DNA of 64,000 nucleotides, taken from assembly GCF_904846035.1 (NCBI RefSeq), contig NZ_CAJGYT010000001.1:2108001-2172000 (forward strand), written 5' to 3'. The translations under genes and the position numbers were made by a program. The notes beneath the pieces were generated by a model. That model was not told where the DNA came from and did not search any database. It worked only from the letters and a program-made list of their open reading frames with translations. Positions 25,557 to 34,911 of the stretch are shown piece after piece; the first letter of the stretch is position 1, and each line of letters starts with the position of its first letter. This stretch comes from Psychrobacter aestuarii (GTDB lineage: Bacteria > Pseudomonadota > Gammaproteobacteria > Pseudomonadales > Moraxellaceae).

Positions 25557-26525
25557 TCATTCAGGCGCTACACTGCGGTTTTTATCCACTTCTCTTGCCT
25601 GATAGCGTCGATGCACCACCATCGGTGCACCATCATAAAAGTAAAGCCCAGAGCGTAGCGGCATATCACTCATATCTACAGGCTCGCTGCGCGCTTCATA
25701 AAATGGGCGCTTGGTAAACCACTCAACATAGCGCGCACGACGCAAATGACTCGCCTCTAGCGCCATCAGCGCGTCGGTATCATCGCGGTCATACCAGCGG
25801 TGTAGCGGAAAGTCTGTCGTCATCCATTCAGGGCGCACAAAGTCATCGCAGTCATGCGGCACAAAAAAATGCCCCTTGACGATGCCAAAGCGCTTATCAA
25901 TCTTTACCTGCCCATCGTCTTTGGTATCCACCCACACACTACGAAACTGCTTGGTCTGCATATGAGTCATTTTGCGCTCAAGGTTGTCCTTTGAGTTAAT
26001 GCCCACCCAGTTTTCAGGCGCAAATGGCGCTGACCCCATAAAAAACTTAATCGCCAGCTCCCAATGCTCGACCTCATCTGTCGCATGATTGCGCAGCAGC
26101 AAATCCAGCTCACCAATGGTCTGCTTGCCGCGATACAGCTGCACATTGCTTGCCAGCATCTCATACGGGTGCAGTCCCAAGCGATAGCCATCGGTCAACC
26201 AAAAGGCAATCAAGCCTTCAAAATGAAAGCCCAAACGACTGGGACTCGGACGCGACATTAAATAGCGGGTGAGGGTTTGATAGGCGCTGCTACTGTCCAT
26301 CTCCTGCAAGCGCGGCGCGTAAGCGGCATATTGCGCCTGCCAAAAGTCCGCATCATGTACATAGACTTGATGGTTGTTTTGATGCGGGGTAAAGTCCAGC
26401 CAGCGGGTAATCACATCAGGGCAGGATAAGACAAACGCCAAATCGCGCACAAACGGACGGTGATAGCGCTCCCACGGCGCGGCGGACGTCTCTGTGCTGG
26501 CGGGTGGGGAAACAGGCTCGGTCAT
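25557..26525 (-). CDS. DUF1853 family protein
   Basis: This 322-residue cytoplasmic protein matches DUF1853. The diagnostic segments are FVRDLAFVLSCPDV near the N-terminus, LGFHFEGLIAFWL and the core GELDLLLRN followed by HWELAIKFFM. GINSKDNLERKM and KGHFFVP follow. The E/D...E-x3-K pattern recalls a PD-(D/E)XK nuclease-like core, but function is unknown. I start it at the ATG at 26525. A TTG four codons upstream is weaker. It is convergent with the DUF2726 gene and lies next to an AT-rich, gene-poor stretch. Confidence 0.82.
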   Translation of the reverse strand: MTEPVSPPASTETSAAPWERYHRPFVRDLAFVLSCPDVITRWLDFTPHQNNHQVYVHDADFWQAQYAAYAPRLQEMDSSSAYQTLTRYLMSRPSPSRLGFHFEGLIAFWLTDGYRLGLHPYEMLASNVQLYRGKQTIGELDLLLRNHATDEVEHWELAIKFFMGSAPFAPENWVGINSKDNLERKMTHMQTKQFRSVWVDTKDDGQVKIDKRFGIVKGHFFVPHDCDDFVRPEWMTTDFPLHRWYDRDDTDALMALEASHLRRARYVEWFTKRPFYEARSEPVDMSDMPLRSGLYFYDGAPMVVHRRYQAREVDKNRSVAPE

Positions 26526-26926
26526 AAGGCAACCCAAATCAATCGATGAATAAGTGAATTCCTACCGTACCCACTGCACCCCAAAAAGTCTAGGAGCAGC
26601 AGGTAGCGTGGGTATGGACTGCGTAATAGGAAACGGCAGTTTTGTTATGCGAACCAGATTATGGTGAGGTTATGAATGGTGATATTGATATCGTATGGGA
26701 AAAACAGGTAAGGAATCAGAAGAAATATCAACTTGATGAGTAGGGGAGACAGTACTCGATACAGCTTAATTAATAGGTGGCGGGGTTGGTTTGGGGTGTT
26801 TGGGTTGGTCATGTTTATAGCTCCATAGTATGCCGTAACGGTTGATCACGGCTTATATGGTTCTATGTTATGAGCTAGACGTTTATAGCAGTTTTATATA
26901 AAGGCAAAGTGGTTTTATATAAAACT
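26526..26926. other. Gene-poor AT-rich spacer between DUF1853 and the unknown accessory gene
   Basis: No supported gene lies in these 400 bases. A 23-codon frame at 26672-26743 has a good-looking GGTGAGG before its ATG but is too short to call. GTTTTATATAAA occurs twice (26891-26902 and 26912-26923), and the second copy is part of a perfect 14-bp palindrome (26912-26925) right at the end of the next gene. The stretch looks like a decayed or acquired segment. Confidence 0.5.
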
Positions 26927-28153
26927 CTAATCGTCTTTAGTTTGTTCATTAGCGAGCTTTAGCCAGTTGCCTATAACTTGATTGCTTACTTTCATACCAT
27001 TAGTTTTGATTTGGTCAAAAATAATAGAGTTAGTAGTATTAGGTTCTTTGAATGCATAGGGGTTATCAAGGTCTAACTCAGCTATTTGCGCTATAGCCAA
27101 AACAATTTTAGCAACATAGTTTTGCGATTTTGTATTTAACTCTTTATCTTCATCAGCTGGCTTTTCTGATAGCTTAGCCTTGGCTTGTGATAATTTTTTC
27201 TCAAGGTCAATTATTTGAGCTTTGGCAACTGCCAACTCTTTAATAAGTTGCTCATTATTCGGGGGCTGGGTTTGAGTTACTGTGGGCTGTGATATCTTGT
27301 CGGTATCGTTTGGCAGGTTGTCATTAAAACCCTTAAGAATGAAGTTATAACGAGCAAGCCATAATTTTACTTGTTCAGCTGGTATCTGTTCTTTATCGTT
27401 AATAGGGTTTAAGGCTTTTGCTTCTATTGCGTTGCTTATCATATCTTTGTAAGCGTTGTATTTATCATAGTTATGGCTATATGCTGGGTTATCGTTAGAT
27501 AATAGACAAGTGATTTGATGGGGAGTGAATAGAGCATAGCTAATAAGTAGTCGTTGGCTGCCAGTCGGTTCTATTAGGTCATTTCTTGCATTCATGTCCG
27601 CTGTAACACTATCTCTTATTGTTTTAGCAGCACCCATATAAAACTCAAACTCGTTTTGTGCATTCTCGTATGGTTTTTTGACGTTAAATAAATCGATTAA
27701 CTCATTTCTCGAAAAACGTACCTCATCGAAATCAATATGTGAATGCTTTAGGTTTTCAAGTTTATCTACGGTAGTAATAGGGCTATTCTTGAACAAAAAT
27801 ACTTCATCAAAAACGCTATACGCTTCAGTCTGCTTTTTAATAATATGCTGAATTTTGAAAGGTGAATGTATTTCTATCCATTCGGGTACATCAGCATCAC
27901 CATACAGAGAATAAGTTTCATAGTTTCTAGTTTGATGCATGAAAAAATCATCATGTGTGAAGTAAGATTTCATCTTTTCGTAAGGTATTTTTTCCCCGTC
28001 AGGATAGCCAACATAACCGCTAAATAAAAATACTGGAGTCAGCTTATCTGTATTGCTTAACTCCTCAAGAGTTGACCAGTGTATTTTTTCGCCTGTCAAT
28101 TCAAAAACAAAATTAACAGCTTCTGTCATGGACAGATATTCTTTTACTAACAC
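26927..28153 (-). CDS. AT-rich accessory gene, protein of unknown function
   Basis: The 408-residue soluble protein has no hydrophobic segment. Its N-terminus (VKEYLSMTEAVNFVFELTG, then a KLTPVFLFSG stretch) resembles the start of a scattered group of accessory proteins in Moraxellaceae and other gammaproteobacteria, known to me only as hypothetical. Residues of about 285-320 form a coiled coil (LIKELAVAKAQIIDLEKKLS). A small C-terminal helical module (NYVAKIVLAIAQIAEL ... VSNQVIGNWLKLA) follows. Start: GTG 28153 has AAAGG nine bases upstream and keeps the conserved first residues. ATG 28129 is the alternative. Codon use is far more AT-rich than in its neighbours, and tRNA-Pro lies upstream, suggesting horizontal gain. 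Confidence 0.75.
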   Translation of the reverse strand: MLVKEYLSMTEAVNFVFELTGEKIHWSTLEELSNTDKLTPVFLFSGYVGYPDGEKIPYEKMKSYFTHDDFFMHQTRNYETYSLYGDADVPEWIEIHSPFKIQHIIKKQTEAYSVFDEVFLFKNSPITTVDKLENLKHSHIDFDEVRFSRNELIDLFNVKKPYENAQNEFEFYMGAAKTIRDSVTADMNARNDLIEPTGSQRLLISYALFTPHQITCLLSNDNPAYSHNYDKYNAYKDMISNAIEAKALNPINDKEQIPAEQVKLWLARYNFILKGFNDNLPNDTDKISQPTVTQTQPPNNEQLIKELAVAKAQIIDLEKKLSQAKAKLSEKPADEDKELNTKSQNYVAKIVLAIAQIAELDLDNPYAFKEPNTTNSIIFDQIKTNGMKVSNQVIGNWLKLANEQTKDD

Positions 28154-28157
28154 AATC

Positions 28158-28218
28158 CACACCTTTACACACCTTTGAATAAAAAAAAGTGCAAGGCGGT
28201 GACAGCCCAAAGGTGTGT
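28158..28218. repeat. Three-copy CACACCTTT repeat at the accessory gene start
   Basis: CACACCTTT occurs at 28158-28166 and again at 28168-28176, ten bases apart. The inverted copy lies at 28208-28218, where 11 bases (CAAAGGTGTGT) pair perfectly with 28167-28177. Read on the gene's strand the copies include its ribosome binding site (AAAGGTG). It looks like an operator or autoregulatory site. Confidence 0.55.
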
Positions 28219-28330
28219 TAATGGCTGTTCTTCGGATATTAGCCTTACAAAATCATTATCTGCCCAACGCGAACAAATGTATTTTCTTAGTATAAATACT
28301 TCTGATAGACGTGTGCTAAATTTTGTGCCA

Positions 28331-28366
28331 AAAAAAAGAGCCAGTAACCTAAGTTACTGACTCTCT
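28331..28366 (-). terminator. Intrinsic terminator after tRNA-Pro
   Basis: On the reverse strand AGAGTCAGTAAC pairs with GTTACTGGCTCT (one mismatch) and is followed by a run of seven T's. It lies 10 bases beyond the end of the tRNA gene. Bases 28219-28330 hold only the presumed promoter region of the accessory gene. Confidence 0.8.
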
Positions 28367-28376
28367 TTTCAATGTT

Positions 28377-28453
28377 TGGTCGGAACGGCAGGATTTGAAC
28401 CTGCGACCACCACACCCCCAGTGTGGTGCGCTACCAGACTGCGCTACGCCCCG
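28377..28453 (-). tRNA. tRNA-Pro (anticodon GGG)
   Basis: Read on the reverse strand the 77-base gene starts CGGGGCGTAGCGCAG and ends in an encoded CCA. The acceptor stem pairs, allowing for mismatches at the end typical of tRNA-Pro. The D-arm is AGCGCAGTCTGGTAGCGCA, and the anticodon stem CCACA/TGTGG encloses the loop CTGGGGG. The T-arm contains GGTTCAAATCC. The central loop triplet GGG reads CCC and CCU proline codons. It closely resembles E. coli proL. Confidence 0.97.
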
Positions 28454-28547
28454 AATGACTGACTATTTTACGCAAAATAATACATATTGCAAGGGCTAAT
28501 TGCATCTCTTACGCCGTCAGCCCTTACCTCCTTGTATTATCAGACAT

Positions 28548-30068
28548 TTAGCCGAGCAGCTCTTTTAGCAGCTGGTTGACTTGCTGCGGATTCGCACTAC
28601 CACGGCTTGCTTTCATAACCTGACCGACCAAGCCGTTAAAGGCTTTTTCTTTGCCGCCGCGATACTCTTCGACCATCGCTTGGTTGTTGGCAATGACCTC
28701 TTCGACCATCGCTTTAATCGCGCCAGTATCGGTCTCTTGTTTGAGTCCTTTGGCGTCGATGATTTGGTCAGCGGCGTCGTCCGCGTCACCCGCTTCACGG
28801 GCATAAAGGGCGGCGAAGACTTTTTTGGCAAGCTTGCCTGATAGGGTGTCGTCATTGATGCGTTTTAGCATACCTGCCAGCTGTTTGGCGCTGATAGGGG
28901 CGTCGGTGATGTCGGTGTCGTCTTTGTTGAGCGCCCCGAGCAGCTCGCCCATGACCCAGTTGGCTGCCAGTTTGGCGTGCTCTGTGCCCACTTCCGCGAC
29001 CACCGCTTCAAAGTAATCGGCAAGCTGACGGCTGCCTGTCAAGATGCGCGCATCATATTCTGACAGCTGCAAGTCTTGCTCAAAGCGCTCGCGGCGAGCC
29101 ACAGGCAGCTCAGGCATTTGCGCTTTGATTTCATCGACGGTGTGCTGTTCGATGCGCACAGGCAATAGGTCAGGGTCGGGAAAGTAGCGGTAATCGTTGG
29201 CTTCTTCCTTGGTACGCATGGCGCGGGTTTCGTCATTTTCAGGGTCATACAGACGGGTTGCCTGAATGACGCGACCGCCATCTTCGATCAGGTCGATTTG
29301 GCGTTCAATCTCGCGATTGATAGCGCGCTCAATAAAGCGGAATGAGTTGAGGTTTTTGAGCTCGCAGCGCGTGCCCAGCTCTGCACCTGGCTTGCGCACT
29401 GAGACGTTACAGTCACAGCGGAACGAGCCTTCCGCCATGATGGCGTCTGAGATACCCAGCCATGTCACGAGCTGATGGATGGCTTTGACATAGGCGATGG
29501 CTTCAGCAGTTGAGCGCATGTCAGGCTCAGAGACGATTTCGATGAGTGGTGTGCCCGCACGGTTTAAGTCGATGCCCGTCATGCCGACGATGGCATCGTG
29601 TACCGATTTGCCCGCGTCTTCTTCAAGGTGACCACGGGTGATGCCGATGCGTTTGGGGTATTCGTTTTTCTCACCTTCATTGACCACCACGTCGATATGG
29701 CCGCGCCCGACGATGGGGTTTGCCATTTGCGTGATTTGATAGCCTTTGGGCAAATCGGGGTAAAAGTAGTTTTTACGGTCAAAGGTGTTGTACAGACCCA
29801 GCTCGGCGTTGACGCCCATGCCGAACTTTAGCGCACGTTCGACGACGCCTTCGTTTAAGACAGGCAGCACGCCTGGCAAGCCCAAATCAACAAGGCTTGC
29901 TTGGGTATTGGCTTCGTGACCAAAGTCGGTCGGCGCGGTAGAAAAGATTTTACTTTCGGTGTTCAGCTGGCAATGGATTTCGATACCAATCACCACTTCA
30001 TAGCCATCGACCAGTAAATCGGTACGCACAGGCTGCGCTTGACTCTCAGTTGTTGATGCGTGCGTCAT
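28548..30068 (-). CDS. gatB: Aspartyl/glutamyl-tRNA amidotransferase subunit B
   Basis: This 506-residue subunit is the kinase/transamidase part of GatCAB, which converts Glu-tRNA(Gln) and, where needed, Asp-tRNA(Asn) to the amidated forms. [19 protein letters not shown] opens the cradle domain. [10 protein letters not shown], the metal/ATP region LEEDAGKS and [15 protein letters not shown] are intact. The C-terminal YqeY-like tail ends [16 protein letters not shown]. The N-terminus is extended by some 20 polar residues. Its ATG overlaps the gatA stop by one base (TAATG), showing translational coupling. Confidence 0.97.
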   Translation of the reverse strand: MTHASTTESQAQPVRTDLLVDGYEVVIGIEIHCQLNTESKIFSTAPTDFGHEANTQASLVDLGLPGVLPVLNEGVVERALKFGMGVNAELGLYNTFDRKNYFYPDLPKGYQITQMANPIVGRGHIDVVVNEGEKNEYPKRIGITRGHLEEDAGKSVHDAIVGMTGIDLNRAGTPLIEIVSEPDMRSTAEAIAYVKAIHQLVTWLGISDAIMAEGSFRCDCNVSVRKPGAELGTRCELKNLNSFRFIERAINREIERQIDLIEDGGRVIQATRLYDPENDETRAMRTKEEANDYRYFPDPDLLPVRIEQHTVDEIKAQMPELPVARRERFEQDLQLSEYDARILTGSRQLADYFEAVVAEVGTEHAKLAANWVMGELLGALNKDDTDITDAPISAKQLAGMLKRINDDTLSGKLAKKVFAALYAREAGDADDAADQIIDAKGLKQETDTGAIKAMVEEVIANNQAMVEEYRGGKEKAFNGLVGQVMKASRGSANPQQVNQLLKELLG

Positions 30069-31564
30069 TATACGGTCTCCTTAGCGATGGCAGAGTGTTG
30101 TTGATGGTGGTCGGTGTGCTGCTGGAACAGGTGCGCGGTGGTCAGCAGTTGGCTCTCTTGCCAGTGCTTGCCGATGAGCTGTAGACCAACGGGCAGACCG
30201 TTTGGCGTCAGCCCCACAGGTTGACTGAGCGCAGGCAGACCCGCTAGGTTGACGCCGATGGTGTAGACGTCGCCCAGATACATTGAGGCAGGGTCAAGGT
30301 CATCGCTGAGCTTATAAGCGGCGGTCGGTGCGGTTGGGCTGGCGATGATGTCGCAGCTGGCAAACGCGGTGTTAAAGTCCTGCACGATTAGGCGGCGGAT
30401 TTTTTGAGCCTTGGTATAGTAGGCGTCATAGTAACCTGCCGATAGCGCGTAGGTACCCATCAAGATACGGCGCTGTACCTCAGGACCAAAGCCTTCTGAG
30501 CGCGAGCGCGTGTATAGGTCGACCAAGTCTTTTGGCGCTTCACAGCGGTAGCCAAAGCGCACACCGTCAAAGCGCGATAGGTTTGATGATGCTTCTGCGG
30601 GCGCGAGCATATAGTAGGTGGCAAGGGTAATCTCAGGATCGGTGATGTTCACCTCAACGATGGTCGCGCCAAGCTCTTGATACTTTTGCAGCGCGCTACG
30701 TACCACGGTTTCGACATCGCTGTTTAGACCTGCGCCAAAGTATTCTTTTGCCACACCAATACGCAGACCTGCCAGCGGCTTGTTCTCATCGCGCTTTTCA
30801 GCGTCGATCATGTCTTGCACATAGTCAGGCACGTCATGCTTGATAGAGGTCGCATCGCGTGGGTCGTGTCCGACCATGGGCTGGAGCAGATACGCGCAGT
30901 CTTGAGCGCTGCGACCCATGCTGCCTGCTTGGTCAAGGCTTGAGGCATAGGCAATCATACCAAAGCGCGAGACACGACCATACGTTGGCTTGATGCCTGT
31001 TAAACCGCAAAATGACGCTGGCTGACGGATAGAGCCGCCCGTGTCACTGCCTGTCGCTACAGGCACAAAACCTGCCGCCACCGCTGCCGCACTACCGCCC
31101 GATGAACCACCAGGCACGCGCTCGATGTCCCACGGGTTGTGGACTTCGCCATAATGTGAGCTTTCGTTGTCCGAGCCCATGGCGAACTCATCCATATTCA
31201 GCTTGCCAAGGCTGATCATGCCCGCTTCGTCAATCGCGGTGACGATGGTTGCGTCATAGGGCGCGACAAAATTATGCAGCATCTTTGAGCCACAAGTGGT
31301 CAATACGCCACGGGTACAAAAGATGTCTTTGTGCGCCATAGGCACGCCAAGCAATGCGCGGTTGTCGCCTTGCAGGCGCATCTCATCAGCGGCTTTGGCT
31401 TGTGCAAGTGCAGTCTCAGAGGTGTGGGTAATAAAGCTGTTGATTTTGCCATCCAGCTTTTCGATACGTTTGATGTAATGTTCGGTCAGCTCAACACTAC
31501 TAAATTGTTTGCCTTCTAATCCAGTAATCAGCTCGTGTAGGCTTAAATGATGAAGCTCAGACAT
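30068..31564 (-). CDS. gatA: Aspartyl/glutamyl-tRNA amidotransferase subunit A
   Basis: This 498-residue amidase hydrolyses glutamine and passes ammonia to GatB. The Ser-cisSer-Lys triad is complete: K79 in PMAHKD, S154 in the glycine-rich [14 protein letters not shown] and S178 in GSDTGGSIR, the same numbers as in S. aureus Gat[26 protein letters not shown] is also typical. gatC lies 54 bases upstream and gatB overlaps by one base downstream, so all three subunits are made from one message. Confidence 0.98.
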   Translation of the reverse strand: MSELHHLSLHELITGLEGKQFSSVELTEHYIKRIEKLDGKINSFITHTSETALAQAKAADEMRLQGDNRALLGVPMAHKDIFCTRGVLTTCGSKMLHNFVAPYDATIVTAIDEAGMISLGKLNMDEFAMGSDNESSHYGEVHNPWDIERVPGGSSGGSAAAVAAGFVPVATGSDTGGSIRQPASFCGLTGIKPTYGRVSRFGMIAYASSLDQAGSMGRSAQDCAYLLQPMVGHDPRDATSIKHDVPDYVQDMIDAEKRDENKPLAGLRIGVAKEYFGAGLNSDVETVVRSALQKYQELGATIVEVNITDPEITLATYYMLAPAEASSNLSRFDGVRFGYRCEAPKDLVDLYTRSRSEGFGPEVQRRILMGTYALSAGYYDAYYTKAQKIRRLIVQDFNTAFASCDIIASPTAPTAAYKLSDDLDPASMYLGDVYTIGVNLAGLPALSQPVGLTPNGLPVGLQLIGKHWQESQLLTTAHLFQQHTDHHQQHSAIAKETV

Positions 31565-31618
31565 AGTCGGTCGTCCGTTAATAATGAAAAAAGTAAAAAA
31601 TAGCGGCGGTTATGGTTG

Positions 31619-31930
31619 TTATTCAATCACTTGTGGCACAAGGTACAAGCCTTCTTCGACCGCAGGTGCCATTGATTGGTTGCGCTCGCGGTCAATGTCG
31701 TGCTCAGCAAAGTCAGCGCGCAGCTCTTGGCAGGCTTCGTGAATGTTTGCCAAAGGCTTTAGGTCGCTGGTGTCCACCGAGGCGAGGGTTTGCATCATTT
31801 TTAATACTTTATTGATGTCGCCTGCGTAGCTGTCGGCGGTGCTCTCATCCACACCTAGGCGGGCAAGGGTAGCGATTTCTAATATTTCTTGACGACTGAC
31901 TTGGTCAGTGCTTGAGGATTGCTGTGACAT
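31619..31930 (-). CDS. gatC: Aspartyl/glutamyl-tRNA amidotransferase subunit C
   Basis: This 103-residue small subunit wraps around the GatA-GatB interface and stabilises the complex. Typical features are VSRQEILEIATLARLGVDE at the N-terminus, a central helix with INKVLKMMQTLASVDTSDLKPLANIHE, and a C-terminal tail that ends shortly after EEGLYLVPQVIE. TGGAG lies about 6 bases before the ATG at 31930. It is the first gene of gatC-gatA-gatB and has a good candidate promoter just upstream. Confidence 0.95.
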   Translation of the reverse strand: MSQQSSSTDQVSRQEILEIATLARLGVDESTADSYAGDINKVLKMMQTLASVDTSDLKPLANIHEACQELRADFAEHDIDRERNQSMAPAVEEGLYLVPQVIE

Positions 31931-31961
31931 AAACGCTCCAGTTTAAAATAAGCAATGTGGC

Positions 31962-31990
31962 AATAAACCGTTGCCAAGCAAATTTGACAA
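31962..31990 (-). promoter_or_regulatory. Candidate gatCAB promoter
   Basis: On the reverse strand TTGTCA and TTTATT are separated by 17 bases, about 30 bases upstream of the gatC start codon. Bases 31991-32264, between the divergent promoters, show no gene. Confidence 0.55.
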
Positions 31991-32264
31991 CAAATAAGGA
32001 TTCATGGGCGGGCGGGTTTAGACAGCGCGCCCTTATAAATATGAGGCTATCTATCGTGCCTGCTGGCTTGTCTTGATTGCAATCACAAGCGGGCAAGCCG
32101 TTGGTGCGTTATTATAAAGCATCTGCTTTGAGATTACAGAGCTTACCCACCGCCGAACGGGTGCAAATCGTCAGTGACGATGCGCGCGCCGCCTGTGACC
32201 ATACGGGCACGATGCCATTGTGTACAGGATTGGCATCATCTTAGCATTATTGTGCCTATCTGAC

Positions 32265-32293
32265 TTGTTGCATCGGTAAACTTTCGCTACAGT
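32265..32293 (+). promoter_or_regulatory. Candidate mreB promoter
   Basis: TTGTTG and TACAGT are separated by 17 bases, about 78 bases before the mreB start codon. The match is fair and no other good pair was seen nearby. Confidence 0.45.
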
Positions 32294-32370
32294 GAGTCCT
32301 TATAAGTATCGTGCTGCCGAGCAGTGCGATGTTGACCTGCTTTTGCGTGCCGCTTTTGGATAGACTTGTC

Positions 32371-33411
32371 ATGAACGTGTTTGGATTGTTAGCCAATAAT
32401 ATTGCCATCGATTTGGGTACGGCAAATACCCTGATTTTTATTCCCAATAAAGGCGTGGTGCTCGATGAGCCGACCATCGTTGCCCTGCGTAGCAATCGCA
32501 TGGAGCGCCCCACGGTGGCGGCTATTGGTCATGACGCCAAAGCCATGCTCGGGCGCACACCTGCGGACATCTCGGCGATTCGACCGCTCAAAGATGGCGT
32601 GATTGCCGATTTCGAAGTGACCGAAGAGCTGCTCAAGCGCTTTATGCACAAGGTTAATGCCAAGCGCTGGTTTTTGCAGCCGCAAGTGGTGGTCTGTGTG
32701 CCGTGCCGTTCGACCTTGTTTGAGCGTCAGGGTATTCGTAAAGCGCTACTGTCGGCAGGTGCGAGCAATGTGTTGATGCTAGAAGAGCCGATGGCAGCGG
32801 CATTGGGCGCAGGCTTGCCCGTTCATCATGCCAGCGGTTCAATGATTGTCGATATCGGTGGCGGCACGACAGAGGTTGCCATCATTGCGCTTTCAGGCTG
32901 CGTGTATTCAGCATCGGTGCGCGTAGGCGGTGACATGCTCGATGATGCCATCATCACGCATGTGCGCCGTACGCATGGCTGTATCATCGGTGAGCCAACG
33001 GCAGAATATATCAAGCATAAAATCGGCTGCGCCCAGCCGCCTACAGAAGATGAGGCGGCAGAGACAGAAATAGAAGTGCATGGGCGCAGTATCGCCCAAG
33101 GCGTGCCGAAAACCGTGCACCTCACCGCACGCGAAGTACAAGAGGCGCTGCATGAGCCATTAAACAGCATCGTCAGCGCGGTAAAGTCCGCCTTAGAGCA
33201 AACGCCGCCTGAGCTGTCTGCCGACCTTGCTAAATACGGCATTGTCTTGACAGGGGGCGGTGCGCTACTGCGGCACATGGACGGGCTGCTATCCAAAGCC
33301 ACAGGTCTGCCCGTGATTGTCGCGCCTGACCCATTGACCTGCGTGGCGCGTGGCGGCGGCAAAGCGCTTGATTTTATTCATGACAAGCGGCTGAGCAGTA
33401 TTTTTGTATGA
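32371..33411 (+). CDS. mreB: Rod shape-determining protein MreB
   Basis: This 346-residue bacterial actin polymerises on the inner membrane and directs lateral wall synthesis. The actin-fold nucleotide loops are present: [15 protein letters not shown] with D14, then [18 protein letters not shown] and [16 protein letters not shown] near the end. The hydrophobic start MNVFGLLA could be the membrane-binding element. The upstream in-frame ATG at 32311 is rejected because the length and N-terminus fit the family from 32371. It heads mreBCD-maf-rng, as in E. coli. Confidence 0.97.
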   Translation: MNVFGLLANNIAIDLGTANTLIFIPNKGVVLDEPTIVALRSNRMERPTVAAIGHDAKAMLGRTPADISAIRPLKDGVIADFEVTEELLKRFMHKVNAKRWFLQPQVVVCVPCRSTLFERQGIRKALLSAGASNVLMLEEPMAAALGAGLPVHHASGSMIVDIGGGTTEVAIIALSGCVYSASVRVGGDMLDDAIITHVRRTHGCIIGEPTAEYIKHKIGCAQPPTEDEAAETEIEVHGRSIAQGVPKTVHLTAREVQEALHEPLNSIVSAVKSALEQTPPELSADLAKYGIVLTGGGALLRHMDGLLSKATGLPVIVAPDPLTCVARGGGKALDFIHDKRLSSIFV

Positions 33412-33459
33412 TGCATGGTTGTAGCGGGGATATGGTGTCAGGTCAGCAGAGCTTTGGTT

Positions 33460-34341
33460 ATGAGAGTTAATGCGTCATTGCCCATCACGCGGACAGTATG
33501 CTTATTGCTCATATCCGCGCTTTTATTGTGGGCAGAGGGGTATTACCGTCCTTTGTTAGCGCCCTTATACACCCACGTCGAGCATTTACTCTCGCCCATA
33601 CAGCGGCTGGCGACGCTGCCCAAAGATGCGCACCATTGGTCACAAAGCATGAGCCAAAGCCATGAGTCTTTGCGCCGTGATAATGCGCAGCTGCGCGCCC
33701 AGCTCATAAGTACCGAAGCCAAGCTACAACAGCAAAACCAAATCCTAAGCGATAACATACAACTAAAGGCACTGCTCGGCATTCAGCAGCCGCCCACAGC
33801 GCGCTTGCAAATCGCTACCGTCATCGGCACCAATCCCAATGCGCAAACGCCCATTTTACTGCTCGATAAGGGTCGCAGCGCACACGTCCGCGTGGGACAG
33901 AGCGTGATTGATGCGTCAGGTCTGCTGGGACAAATCATCCACACCACCGATACCACAAGTAAGCTGCTGCTGCTGACCGCACGCGACCAAGCGGTGGCTG
34001 TGCATGTGGCACGTACAGGACAACGCGCCATTGTCACAGGCACAGGCATGCCCGATACGCTGGCGCTATCTTATATGCTAAAGAGCGCTGATATTCGTGT
34101 CGGCGATACGCTGATTTCCTCAGGTCTGGGCGGACGTATGGCGGCAGGCTATCGGGTAGGGCGTGTCAGTCACATCACCCGCGATGCGAGCGCGCGTTTT
34201 TTACAGATTGAGGTTACGCCTGCGGCAGCGATGGACAGCGGGCACTATGCCTTGATTGTTCAGCCATTGCTTGCGCCTACCGATACCGCGCCGCATACCT
34301 TAGCACCGACAGCGAGCAGACCTCATGCACCGCACTCTTGA
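33460..34341 (+). CDS. mreC: Rod shape-determining protein MreC
   Basis: The 293-residue bitopic protein has one N-terminal membrane segment (about 10-27, TVCLLLISALLLWAEGYY). A coiled coil follows (SHESLRRDNAQLRAQLISTEAKLQQQN), then the periplasmic beta-domain with LLDKGRSAHVRVGQSVID and DTLISSGLGGRMAAGYRVG. It links MreB to the periplasmic wall synthases. The start is uncertain: the ATG at 33460 places the anchor normally, while one at 33415, four bases after the mreB stop, would add 15 residues. Its end overlaps mreD by 17 bases. Confidence 0.93.
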   Translation: MRVNASLPITRTVCLLLISALLLWAEGYYRPLLAPLYTHVEHLLSPIQRLATLPKDAHHWSQSMSQSHESLRRDNAQLRAQLISTEAKLQQQNQILSDNIQLKALLGIQQPPTARLQIATVIGTNPNAQTPILLLDKGRSAHVRVGQSVIDASGLLGQIIHTTDTTSKLLLLTARDQAVAVHVARTGQRAIVTGTGMPDTLALSYMLKSADIRVGDTLISSGLGGRMAAGYRVGRVSHITRDASARFLQIEVTPAAAMDSGHYALIVQPLLAPTDTAPHTLAPTASRPHAPHS

Positions 34342-34825
34342 TGACCGCTCAATGCCGCGCGTGCCTATGGCGCTGAGTGTGCTGGCAGGTTTTATAGTGC
34401 TGCTGTATCCATTGCCCGCGCAGGCGGTCATGCAGCGTCCGCTATTGCTGATGATGGTGCTTATTTATTGGCTGTTGTACCAGCCGCGCTATGTGGGGGT
34501 GGGCTATGCCTTTGTGTTGGGGCTATTGGCAGATGTATTTCTACAGCAGCCTTTGGGTCAGCACAGCATCATATGGGTTGTGACCGCCTTTTTGGTCATG
34601 GTTTGCCGCCGTTATCTATTGCCTCTATCATGGTGGCGGGCATGGCTGATTGCCGCTTTGGGTATCATCGTCGCAGGCATCGCGCAGAGCCTATGGCTGT
34701 ATCCGCGCTACTTGTCGGCAGATGGTGTGTTTGCGCCTTTTATCTACAGCAGTATTATTGCTTGGCCGCTCGTGATGTGCCTTTTGCACCGTAGCCATCG
34801 CCCGCAAATGCATGACGATTGGTAA
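34325..34825 (+). CDS. mreD: Rod shape-determining protein MreD
   Basis: This 166-residue polytopic inner membrane protein has five or six hydrophobic segments and the typical short signature RPLLLMMVLIYWLLYQP, followed by GVGYAFVLGLLADVFLQQPLG. MreD works with MreC, RodA and PBP2 in the elongasome. It overlaps the end of mreC by 17 bases, indicating coupled translation. Identity rests on this signature, the topology and the gene order. Confidence 0.93.
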   Translation: MHRTLDDRSMPRVPMALSVLAGFIVLLYPLPAQAVMQRPLLLMMVLIYWLLYQPRYVGVGYAFVLGLLADVFLQQPLGQHSIIWVVTAFLVMVCRRYLLPLSWWRAWLIAALGIIVAGIAQSLWLYPRYLSADGVFAPFIYSSIIAWPLVMCLLHRSHRPQMHDDW

Positions 34826-34911
34826 GCCTGCGCTATGCGTCAACGAGCGCGCCATTACAGCGGTATGCGCCATTTTATTTTACGTTTATTGATTCAGACC
34901 AAGGACAGATT

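Noticed and set aside
26628-26656. Sequence faintly similar to the 3-prime end of tRNA-Pro, a possible att remnant
   Set aside because: Only short blocks (ACGGCAG and TGCG) align, with gaps. This is not above chance, and no integrase is present.
28175-28360. Small forward-strand frame upstream of the accessory gene
   Set aside because: It crosses the repeat block and the tRNA terminator, has no ribosome binding site, and its product is unrecognisable.
32826-33362. Open frame of 178 codons opposite mreB
   Set aside because: Antisense shadow of a highly conserved gene. The product resembles nothing.
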